The position numbers and the translations under genes were made by a program. DNA of 47,043 nt, taken from NCBI GenBank assembly GCA_001550305.1, contig LRTP01000295.1, positions 1 to 47,043 on the forward strand, read 5' to 3'. Origin of the DNA: Streptomyces diastatochromogenes. Its GTDB lineage: Bacteria; Actinomycetota; Actinomycetes; Streptomycetales; Streptomycetaceae. Below, in pieces: positions 40,403-47,043 of this stretch (its first letter is position 1; each line of letters starts with the position of its first letter). Below the pieces are notes generated by a model. The model saw only the letters and a program-made list of their open reading frames with translations. It searched no databases and was not told where the DNA came from.

Positions 40403-41347
40403 TCAATGGCCCTTGGCAGCCGGTCTTCGCTGGGAGAGCCACAGGGCGACCGCCTCCGAGATGGGTTGGCCGGTCTCCAGTTCGATGAAGCCGAACTGCC
40501 CGCCCTGGTTGCCCTCCAGGAACCACCAGACGCCGTCCTCGTCCTCGGCGAAGTCGAAGGCGGCGTACGCGAGTCCGGTGAACGCGGTGTACTCCTGGAC
40601 CGAGCGGGAGATACGGCCGGGCACCGGGGTGGGCTCCCAGCCGTGTCCGGTCTCGCCGAAGCGCCCGTCGACCTGCCCGGCCTCGGCGACCTTCCGTGCG
40701 GCGAACAGTTGGTTGCCGATACAGGTGAGCCGGATGTCGGCCCGCTTGGGGATGTACTGCTGAAGCAGCGCGGGACCGGCCGCGACGCCCGAGAAGTCCG
40801 CGTCGGGGCCGATCAGTGTGGTCGGCAGGGCCACCGGGGGTTCGCCTGGCGGCGGCCCCGAGGCGGACTTCACCACCACCTGCCGGTACTCCTCCACGAA
40901 CTGCTGGGCCACCCGGGGAGCGGTGGTGATCACGGTCGGTGGGACCGCGAAGCCACTGCTGTGGGCGACCCGCAGCTGCCAGGGTTTGTGCCGGGCCTGC
41001 TCGGCCCGGCGCGGGTGGTTCATCCAGCGGGTGGAGGCGGAGTAGAGCATTCCGAACAGGGCCTGCTTGGTCTCCGCGGTGAGCCACGGCGAGGGCTCCG
41101 CCGCGTGCGCCGCGGGTTCACCCGGACGGCGTACCCACACGGAACGCAGGCCACCCATGCTGAGCACATGGCCGTTGACCGAGAGGTAGCCGTCGAAGTC
41201 GCCGTGCGCGTAGTCCGCGGACAGCACCGCCTTGCCCGGCAGGTCGGCCGGGTCCAGGCGCACCATGGGCACGCCCTGTTCGTGCAGCCTGGCCACGACC
41301 ATGTCGGCGGTGACGTCCTGCTCCGCCGTGAGAATGAGTACCGTCAT
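40403..41347 (-). CDS. tgmB: ATP-grasp RiPP maturase (SAV_5884-type, TgmB)
   Basis: The 314-residue ATP-grasp ligase is of the kind paired with short graspetide precursors. Recognisable parts are an N-terminal domain with MTVLILTAEQDVTADMVV and RPGEPAAH, a central VVVKSASG (ATP-binding lysine), LLQQYIPKRADIRLTCIGNQLFAA, and AFDFAEDEDGVWWFLEGNQGGQFGFIE, which supplies the metal-binding Asp/Glu/Asn residues. It should form ester or amide bonds between precursor side chains (Thr/Ser/Lys with Asp/Glu). The ATG lies 15 nt after the precursor stop; the ribosome-binding site is weak, so translation is probably coupled. Confidence 0.88.
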   Translation of the reverse strand: MTVLILTAEQDVTADMVVARLHEQGVPMVRLDPADLPGKAVLSADYAHGDFDGYLSVNGHVLSMGGLRSVWVRRPGEPAAHAAEPSPWLTAETKQALFGMLYSASTRWMNHPRRAEQARHKPWQLRVAHSSGFAVPPTVITTAPRVAQQFVEEYRQVVVKSASGPPPGEPPVALPTTLIGPDADFSGVAAGPALLQQYIPKRADIRLTCIGNQLFAARKVAEAGQVDGRFGETGHGWEPTPVPGRISRSVQEYTAFTGLAYAAFDFAEDEDGVWWFLEGNQGGQFGFIELETGQPISEAVALWLSQRRPAAKGH

Positions 41348-41362
41348 GTGAGTGAGGGGCCG

Positions 41363-41554
41363 TCAGTCGTCGAAGTGCGTCTGGGAACCGGCGGTGGAGG
41401 TGGTCGTGCCGGTGGCCATGAGGAGGGCGTGGTCGCTGACGGCCGGGCGGCCGTCCGGCAGCACGTTCAGTTGCAGGGACACGTCGAAGTGGTACGGGGG
41501 TATTGCGGCCGAATGCCCTGTGGGCAAGGCGTAGTTGAGGGTGAACGGTCGCAC
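41363..41554 (-). CDS. tgmA: Graspetide-type RiPP precursor (TgmA)
   Basis: A 63-residue peptide starting RPFTLNYALP after the initiator, with a leader rich in aromatic and Pro residues, LQLNVLPDGRPAVSDHALLMATG, and the core GTTTSTAGSQTHFDD at the end. The core offers four Thr and two Ser as nucleophiles and two Asp as acceptors, suited to side-chain cross-linking by the adjacent ATP-grasp enzyme. The GTG at 41554 is preferred because GGGAGGA lies 6 nt upstream; an ATG at 41572 would place that sequence inside the gene. Peptide activity and target are unknown. No peptidase or transporter gene was found next to it. Confidence 0.82.
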   Translation of the reverse strand: MRPFTLNYALPTGHSAAIPPYHFDVSLQLNVLPDGRPAVSDHALLMATGTTTSTAGSQTHFDD

Positions 41555-41572
41555 AAAAGTTCCTCCCGCCAT

Positions 41573-41792
41573 CTCACGATGTCCTGCCCCCTTCCCTACG
41601 TGTCGCGACCGTAAGGGATTCATCACTTTCCGCCACATCGGGGTGAAGGGCATCACATCGCGTCGTTTCAGGCTTACTTGTTTCCGTATTGCACGTGTGT
41701 GTGCTTGGTTGTCTGCTTGACCCAAGCTGAAAGCTTCGGCCAAGGCTTCATTCTCTGTAATCTAGACGTCGTCTTACCCAGGAGAGTTCCCG
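41573..41792. promoter_or_regulatory. Divergent promoter region between tgmA and the HTH-like gene
   Basis: This 220-nt interval is less GC-rich than its surroundings. It contains AAGCTGAAAGCTT (41724-41736), an inverted repeat, and TAATCT (41758-41763) as candidate -10 for the rightward gene, with TTCGGC 17 nt upstream as a weak -35. The AGGAGA at 41780-41785 serves the GTG at 41793. Confidence 0.5.
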
Positions 41793-42821
41793 GTGACCGT
41801 AGTTCTCGATCCGAGTGCCCAATCCGCCCCGATCCAGGGCGTGTTGGACCCCATTTCGTGTGACGCACGCGACTTCGGTGCCTATGCGCGAAACGGCGGC
41901 TGGGCCTTCGCCCTGATGGTGGCGCGCAGCGTGCGCCCCGGCGGGCAGTCCGCGGACGAGACGCCGAAGGTGTCCGCGAAGGAGTTCGCCGAGCTGGCCG
42001 GGTGCTCCCCCGAACGGGTGATGCGCTATTACAAGGCGTGGGACAGGGCCGCCGACGAGGGTCTCGTCCCGCACTTCGAAGTCCTCGTCCCGGGCCAGGA
42101 CATCGAACTCCCGGACGCCGAGGCGTGGCAGACGTACTACGTGTCCCGCTCCAGCGCCACCTCCGAGCGCGGCAGCGCCATCACCGAGGCCGCCGCGGCC
42201 GAGGGCATCCGCCCCACCAAGGCCCTGGAGGTCGCCGAGAACCCCACCGCGCTACGGGCGGCGATCCTCGCCGACCCCTCCACGGCCCAGGCGGCCCGGG
42301 CCGCGCTCCTCGACCGGGTGAAGGAGGACCCGGCGCTGCAGGCCGAGCTGGCCCGTGACATCGCCCGCACCGACGAGCTGAAGAAGGCGGTCGCCACCGA
42401 GACCAGGGCGGCCGACCGGATCGGCTACGTCCGCCAGATCGCGGAGAAGGGCCAGATCAGGACACCGGCCGGACAGACCCTCGACGCCCCGGCCGAACTG
42501 CGCTCCGAGGCCGAGCGCCACCTCTCCCTCCTCGACGAGCTGGACGAGGGCGAGGACACCGGCGAGTGGGCGACCGAGGCGTACGACACCATGAAGAACC
42601 TCGTCGTCGAGACCGTGGAGGCGGACCCCGAACTGCGCGTCCAGGAGCGCCGCACGAAGTTCTACAGCAGCTTGCAGAAGGCCACGAAGGTCTTCGAGGA
42701 GCTGACCTTCGACGACGCGGACGACATCTACGAGGACGACATGGTGCAGCGCCTGGAGGAGCTCCAGCAGGCGATCGGCTCCTGCATCACGGCACTGCGC
42801 AGCGCGGCTCCCCGCCTGTGA
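41793..42821 (+). CDS. Hypothetical protein with helix-turn-helix-like segment
   Basis: The 342-residue soluble protein is not assigned to a named family. Residues about 55-85 (KVSAKEFAELAGCSPERVMRYYKAWDRA) look like a helix-turn-helix, and the remainder is strongly helical and acidic with coiled-coil-like stretches (DELKKAVATETRAADRIGYVRQIAEKG; EELQQAIGSC). Such proteins are often DNA-binding; this one may regulate itself or the divergent tgm operon, which is only an inference from position. The GTG start has AGGAGA 7 nt upstream. A strong hairpin follows the stop. Confidence 0.8.
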   Translation: MTVVLDPSAQSAPIQGVLDPISCDARDFGAYARNGGWAFALMVARSVRPGGQSADETPKVSAKEFAELAGCSPERVMRYYKAWDRAADEGLVPHFEVLVPGQDIELPDAEAWQTYYVSRSSATSERGSAITEAAAAEGIRPTKALEVAENPTALRAAILADPSTAQAARAALLDRVKEDPALQAELARDIARTDELKKAVATETRAADRIGYVRQIAEKGQIRTPAGQTLDAPAELRSEAERHLSLLDELDEGEDTGEWATEAYDTMKNLVVETVEADPELRVQERRTKFYSSLQKATKVFEELTFDDADDIYEDDMVQRLEELQQAIGSCITALRSAAPRL

Positions 42822-42828
42822 GCCGAGC

Positions 42829-42870
42829 CGGTGGTCTCCCGGGAACGGGCTGTTCCCGGGAGACCACCGG
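42829..42870. terminator. Strong bidirectional hairpin terminator
   Basis: CCGGTGGTCTCCGGGAAC (42829-42846) and GTTCCCGGGAGACCACCGG (42852-42870) pair over 18 base pairs with a single unpaired base, around a 5-nt loop. It lies between the convergent HTH-like and GH92 genes. Confidence 0.85.
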
Positions 42871-42872
42871 TT

Positions 42873-45314
42873 TCACCGGGGAAGACCGGACGGGTCGGTC
42901 GCCCACTGGGTGTTGGGCTGTTCGGCGAGCCGGAAGGCGATCCTGCCGCCCTTCGTCGTCAGGTCGGCATCCGTCCAGGAGCGTTGCGTGGAGCGCCCGT
43001 TGACGCGTACGGCGTCGATGTAGGGGTGTGCGGGGTCCGCGCCGGGCGCGGCGACGGTGAGGTCGGTGCCGCCCGGACGGTCCACGACCGCGCTCGGGAA
43101 GAGCGGGGCGCCCAGCAGCATCGAGGCGCTGCCCGGGCTCTGGGGATACAGACCGAGGGCGGAGAAGACGTACCAGGCGGACATGGTGCCCAGGTCGTCG
43201 TTCCCGGGCAGCCCCGAAGGACCGGTCCCGTACACGGTGTCCAGGATCTGCCGCACCGTCGCCTGCGTCTTCCAGGGCTGTCCGAGGGCGTTGTACAGCC
43301 AGGGCCCGTGGATGCCGGGTTCGTTGGTCGGGTCGTAGCGCAGCGGGTCGCCGCCGCGCACCGACCAGGAGCCGTCCGCCGCGTGGAAGAACCCGTCGAG
43401 GCGGGCGGCGGCCCTCTCCCGGCCGCCCATCGCGGCCGCCAGACCCTGGACGTCCTGCGGCACCATCCAGGTGTACGTGGCACTGGTGCCCTGGGCGAAG
43501 CCGAGGTCGCTGCCCGGGTTGAACGGGCCCACCCAGGAGCCGTCGAGCCTGCGGGCCTGGATGTAGCCCGCGTCGGCGGTGGCGGCGGGGTTGAACACAT
43601 TGCGCCAGTAGGCGCCGCGCTCGGCGAACACCGCGGCCTCCTGGTCACGGCCGAGCAGCTTCGCCCACCGCGCGAGCGCGGAGTCGGCGACGGCGTCCTC
43701 CAGGGTCTCGGCGGCGCCGCCCCAGCAGTGGCAGACGTCCTGCGCGGCGTAGTGCGAGGTCAAGTACTGGGCGAGATTGGGCCGTTGACCCACGCACTGT
43801 CCGGGGCAGCCCGCGTCCGAGAGACCGTCGGCGTCGGGCACGGTGGCCTGCCGGACCAGCGAGTCGAAGGCGCCCTCGTAGTCGAAGTTGCGCACACCCA
43901 TGGCGTAGAAGGTGGCCAGGGTGGCCGCCGAAGGGTCGCCGGTCATGACGTGGGTGGCGCCGCTGATGTGCACCCAGCGGTCCCAGACCCCGTTGTTCTG
44001 CTGCGCGAAGTTGTAGAGGGACTGGGCGAAGTCGCCCGCGATCCTCGGTTTCAGCAGGGCGAGCAGCTGTATCTGGGCGCGGTACTGGTCCCAGCCCGAG
44101 AAGTTGCTGTACTGCGCGCGCTGGCCGCGGGCGAGGCGGTGCACCGCGCCGTCCATGCCGTAGTACCGGCCGTCGGCGTCGCTGATCAGGTCGGGCTGCA
44201 TCAACGCGTGGTACAGCGCGGTGTAGAAGGTCGTGCGTTGGGCGGAGGTGCCGCCCTCGACGCGCACGGTGCTCAGTTCGCGGTCCCAGGCGCGGGCACC
44301 CGCGTCGGCCACCTCGGCGACGCTCGCGTGCGACGGGATCTCCCCACGGAGGTTGGCCTCGGCGCCGCCGAGACTGACGTACGAGATCCCGATGCGCATG
44401 TGGACATCGTTGTCAGAGCTGGTGTCGAAGCCGACGTAACCGCCGGAACCCCGGCCCGCGCGGTCGGCCCCGGTGGCGTACCCCTCGCCTCCCGAGGCGG
44501 ACGCCGAGCCCGCCGACAGCGTGCCGTCCTTCCACGTACCGAAGTCGGAGAAGGCACGGTCGAAGGAAGCGCTGAAGTACAGCTTGTAGTAGCTCTTGCG
44601 GTTGTTGGTGCCGCCGTTGGCCCGGCGTCCGCAGAAGGCGCCGGTGAGGACCCAGCCGGTGACCTTGCGGTGCGCGGCGTCGATGTCGACGTGCGCGTCC
44701 TGGCTGCCGTTGAGGGAGTTGGAGACGCGGAAGAGCAGGTTGGCGGGTCGGTCGCTCGGGAAGCCGAAGTCGGCGACACCGGCACGCTCGCTGACGGCCA
44801 GGTCGGCGGTGGCGCCCGTCTTGAGACCGAGGGTGTAACGCCCTGGTACGGCCTTCTCCTCGGCGTGCGTGAAGTCGGCGGCGTAGACCGCGTCCTTGGT
44901 GTCCGCCGAGGGCGATGACGTCACATCACCCACGAACGGCATGATCGGTACGTCTCCGGCGGCGCCCGGGTTGCAGCCGGCGCCGTTGACGTGGGTGAGG
45001 CTCAGCCCCCGGATGCGGGTGGTGTCGTACTGGTAGCCGTTGGCGGCGCCCGTACTGGTCTGATCACCGGTGGTGCTGGTCGGGGACCAGGCGATCATCC
45101 CGTACGGGAGAGTGGCGCCGGGGTAGGTGTTGCCGCCGTTCGCCGATCCGATCAGTGGGTCCACGGCGGAGACCGGCCGCTGGGGCGGGAGGCCGGCCGC
45201 GTCCACCGGGGCGGGAAGGGCGAGGACGACCGCCGTGGTCACGACCACCGCGGCGGACCTGCTCGCGGTGCGACTGCCGAACCGTCTTGCTGTGCGCAGC
45301 CATGGGGGGCGCAT
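42873..45314 (-). CDS. Secreted GH92 alpha-mannosidase
   Basis: The 813-residue protein belongs to the GH92 family of calcium-dependent exo-acting alpha-mannosidases (alpha-1,2 and others). A Sec-type signal peptide (RTASRSAAVVVTTAVVLALPAPVDAAG, about 14-40) is followed by VDPLIGSANGGNTYPGATLPYGMIAWSP, the conserved start. GNDDLGTMSAWYVFSALGLYP and NEPGIHGPWLYNALGQPW are GH92 catalytic-domain hallmarks, with the acidic residues that act through calcium. It may act on yeast or fungal mannans or glycans. ATG 45314 is chosen over the GTG at 45326 since GGAAGG is well placed for it. It is separated from the left gene by a hairpin. Confidence 0.92.
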   Translation of the reverse strand: MRPPWLRTARRFGSRTASRSAAVVVTTAVVLALPAPVDAAGLPPQRPVSAVDPLIGSANGGNTYPGATLPYGMIAWSPTSTTGDQTSTGAANGYQYDTTRIRGLSLTHVNGAGCNPGAAGDVPIMPFVGDVTSSPSADTKDAVYAADFTHAEEKAVPGRYTLGLKTGATADLAVSERAGVADFGFPSDRPANLLFRVSNSLNGSQDAHVDIDAAHRKVTGWVLTGAFCGRRANGGTNNRKSYYKLYFSASFDRAFSDFGTWKDGTLSAGSASASGGEGYATGADRAGRGSGGYVGFDTSSDNDVHMRIGISYVSLGGAEANLRGEIPSHASVAEVADAGARAWDRELSTVRVEGGTSAQRTTFYTALYHALMQPDLISDADGRYYGMDGAVHRLARGQRAQYSNFSGWDQYRAQIQLLALLKPRIAGDFAQSLYNFAQQNNGVWDRWVHISGATHVMTGDPSAATLATFYAMGVRNFDYEGAFDSLVRQATVPDADGLSDAGCPGQCVGQRPNLAQYLTSHYAAQDVCHCWGGAAETLEDAVADSALARWAKLLGRDQEAAVFAERGAYWRNVFNPAATADAGYIQARRLDGSWVGPFNPGSDLGFAQGTSATYTWMVPQDVQGLAAAMGGRERAAARLDGFFHAADGSWSVRGGDPLRYDPTNEPGIHGPWLYNALGQPWKTQATVRQILDTVYGTGPSGLPGNDDLGTMSAWYVFSALGLYPQSPGSASMLLGAPLFPSAVVDRPGGTDLTVAAPGADPAHPYIDAVRVNGRSTQRSWTDADLTTKGGRIAFRLAEQPNTQWATDPSGLPR

Positions 45315-45547
45315 ACGTGGTGTCACCTTCCGTTGGACGAGGAGGTGCGATGACGGGTCGGACCGGGCTGTCCCCGACGACTGGCCGCCTCGGGCGCCGG
45401 TCCGGGCGCGAGGATAGAAGGCGGCCGGGAGTGCCGGAAGTGGCGGGTGCGGACTGCTGGTTACGGGGTGGTGAAGGGTGCGGGCGGGACGGGGACGCGG
45501 GCGGGACGGGGGTGCGGAGCTCGGGCGGGTGGGACCCGCGGGTGGCG

Positions 45548-46726
45548 TCAGTCGGTCGCGTTCGCCGTCGCCGTCTCGGCCTCGGCCTCGGCGCGGTAGA
45601 AGGCCATCCGGTCGACGAGCGGCTGGGGTGCGTGCGGGGCGAAGCAGAGGTCGAGGTTTTCCGCCGATGCGGCCGCCGCGGCCTCGCTGCGCGGGAAGAG
45701 CGCCTGCTCGTACACGGTCAGGGCCTTCTCGGTGTCGTCCGGGTGGGCGGCGAGGGCCGTCGCGAGTTCGGCGCCGTCGAGCATGGCGAGGTTGGCGCCC
45801 TCGCCGGCGAACGGGGACATCAGGTGGGCGGCGTCTCCGAGCAGGGTGACGCCCGGAACGCGGTCCCAGCGGTGCCCGACCGGCAGGGCGTGGACCTGGC
45901 GGGCGACGAGCGCCCCGTCCGCGTCGGCGATCAGCGCCCGCAGCCGCTCGTCCCAGCCTTCGAAGTGCTCCAGGAGACTCGCCTTGGCCGCTTCGACGTC
46001 CGTGAAGTCGATGGGTCCGGACGTGACCCAGTCGGCGGGCGCGCGCAGCGCGGCGTAGACGTGCAGCGAGCCGCCGGGGGTGCGGTGGGCGAGAAAGCCG
46101 TGCCCCTCGGCGAGCGCGAACATCATGCCGTTGCCCACGACGGCGGCGCTCTCCGGGTGCCGGGTGTCGGCGTCGAGGAGGTGCGCCTCGACGAAGGAGA
46201 GGTCGAGGTAGGCGGGGGTGGCGTCCGAGACGAGCGGCCGCACCTTCGACCAGGCGCCGTCGGCGCCGATCAGCAGATCGGCGGTGATCGTCCGCCCGTC
46301 GGCGAACGTCACCTCGTGGCGACCGCCCTCGAGCGTCCGTACGCCGGTGACCTTGGCGCCCCAGCGGATGGTGCCGTCGGGCAGGGAGCCGAGCAGAAGG
46401 TCGCGCAGCACTCCCCGGTCCACCTCGGGCCGTATGCCGCCTTCACCGTCGTCCGCCGTCCGGACGGTGGCCTCCCGGTCGAGGATGCGCATGGCCTCGC
46501 CGCCGGCGTGGATGACCGCCCGGAACTCCTCGTGGAGACCGGCGGCCCGCAGAGCGGCCTGACCGGATTCCTCGTGGATGTCCAGCATGCCGCCCTGTGT
46601 GCGGGCGGCGGGTGAGGCGTCCAGGTCGAACACGGCGGACTCGATGCCGTTCAGGTGCAGTACGCGGGCGAGGGTGAGGCCTCCGAGACCGGCGCCGACG
46701 ACGGCGATGGGGTGGTGAGTGGACAA
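45548..46726 (-). CDS. TetX-like FAD-dependent monooxygenase
   Basis: The 392-residue class A flavin monooxygenase has FAD motif VVGAGLGGLTLARVL (about 7-21), AARTQGGMLDIHEESGQAALRAAGL, DRGVLRDLLLGSLPDGTIRWG, LIGADGAWSKVRPLVSD and TLLGDAAHLMSPFAGEGANLAMLDGAELA. Wording, spacing and length follow the tetracycline-degrading TetX family closely (TetX is ~388 residues). Whether it accepts tetracyclines or another polyketide cannot be told from sequence. A longer frame to 47026 is only Arg/Ser-rich. The start is TTG 46726 with AAGGAG 7 nt before it. Confidence 0.85.
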   Translation of the reverse strand: MSTHHPIAVVGAGLGGLTLARVLHLNGIESAVFDLDASPAARTQGGMLDIHEESGQAALRAAGLHEEFRAVIHAGGEAMRILDREATVRTADDGEGGIRPEVDRGVLRDLLLGSLPDGTIRWGAKVTGVRTLEGGRHEVTFADGRTITADLLIGADGAWSKVRPLVSDATPAYLDLSFVEAHLLDADTRHPESAAVVGNGMMFALAEGHGFLAHRTPGGSLHVYAALRAPADWVTSGPIDFTDVEAAKASLLEHFEGWDERLRALIADADGALVARQVHALPVGHRWDRVPGVTLLGDAAHLMSPFAGEGANLAMLDGAELATALAAHPDDTEKALTVYEQALFPRSEAAAAASAENLDLCFAPHAPQPLVDRMAFYRAEAEAETATANATD

Positions 46727-47043
46727 GGTGTCGCTCCTTCGGAAGGGGTGACGCGGATCGCTGTCACCCCTGAAAGGTAGCGAACATGTTCGTTGCGAAC
46801 AAGTATGTTGCGATCGTGTTCGTTCTCCTTGAGCGTGGCTGCTCGAAGTGCGGGAGGTTTGTGTCGGTGGGTGGGATCGTCGCCCGGAGGGGGAACCAAG
46901 GGGCCGAACCAGCAGGGCGGACGGGCCCGCCGGAGAACCGGTGAGGGGGCAGCCGCGCGGGAGGTCCTGTGGCGGGCAGCCGCGCGGGAGGCCCCGTGAC
47001 GGGCGGCGTCGCGCAGCGGTCTTCACGGCCGACCGCGGTCCCG
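46727..47043. other. Upstream region of the TetX-like gene, no gene seen
   Basis: 317 nt reaching the window end. The part near the gene holds the CGAACA/TGTTCG operator cluster; the remainder, from about 46830, gives only low-complexity frames on both strands. Confidence 0.5.
46781..46822. promoter_or_regulatory. Operator cluster before the TetX-like gene
   Basis: CGAACATGTTCG at 46781-46792 is a perfect 12-bp palindrome. Further CGAACA (46796-46801), TGTTGCG (46806-46812) and TGTTCG (46817-46822) half-sites follow, spaced roughly one helical turn. This suggests binding of a dimeric TetR/MarR-type repressor. Its gene is not in the window. Confidence 0.65.

Noticed and set aside
46727..47026. 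N-terminal extension of the TetX-like protein
   Set aside because: The extension is Arg/Ser/Pro-rich, crosses the operator cluster, and a TTG with a proper ribosome-binding site fits the family's length.

Overview
The window is high-GC actinobacterial DNA, almost certainly from a Streptomyces chromosome. Codon third positions are mostly G or C, GTG and TTG starts are common, secreted enzymes carry Tat-type leaders, and the gene families (GH78, GH92, a PknB-like kinase fold, an SAV_5884-type ATP-grasp maturase) are typical of the genus. No rRNA, tRNA, IS element or CRISPR array was seen. Base composition is even, apart from an AT-richer promoter region near 41.6-41.8 kb.

Layout. 1-2.5 kb: a sulfide-oxidation pair (MBL-rhodanese protein cut by the window edge, and a type II sulfide:quinone oxidoreductase), each preceded by CsoR/CstR-like palindromes. 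3-4 kb: a zinc alcohol dehydrogenase. 4.6-9.6 kb: divergent beta-lactamase-fold serine hydrolase and GH78 alpha-L-rhamnosidase with a LacI-type operator between them. 9.7-16 kb: a PobA-like hydroxylase, a membrane-anchored pseudokinase, and a Tat-exported beta-propeller/amidohydrolase.

16.2-40.3 kb is the centrepiece, a catabolic island of about 24 kb for an unidentified carboxylic acid degraded as its CoA thioester. It holds an acyl-CoA ligase, three acyl-CoA dehydrogenases, two enoyl-CoA hydratases, an LTP-type thiolase with its DUF35 zinc-ribbon partner, a phosphotransferase of the type linked to 4-hydroxyacyl-CoA metabolism, five SDRs (one with an internal deletion), an alcohol dehydrogenase, a KstD-like flavoprotein, two NTF2-like proteins, an EthD-like protein, an MBL hydrolase, and a branched-chain-type ABC importer whose second permease and both ATPases are fused into one 845-residue chain. 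A TetR regulator lies inside. A recurrent operator-like element, roughly TGAACTSANTTCA, precedes nearly every transcription unit here and was not noticed elsewhere, which suggests one regulon. Most genes in the leftward operons overlap by exactly 4 nt.

40.4-42.9 kb: a graspetide-type RiPP pair (precursor tgmA, maturase tgmB) divergent from a 342-residue helix-turn-helix-like protein. 42.9-45.3 kb: a GH92 alpha-mannosidase. 45.5-46.7 kb: a TetX-like flavin monooxygenase behind a cluster of CGAACA/TGTTCG half-sites.

Another odd trait is a set of short tandem repeats of unrelated sequence (units of 9 to 31 bp) that lie mainly at or just past the 3' ends of genes, with others inside two enzymes.
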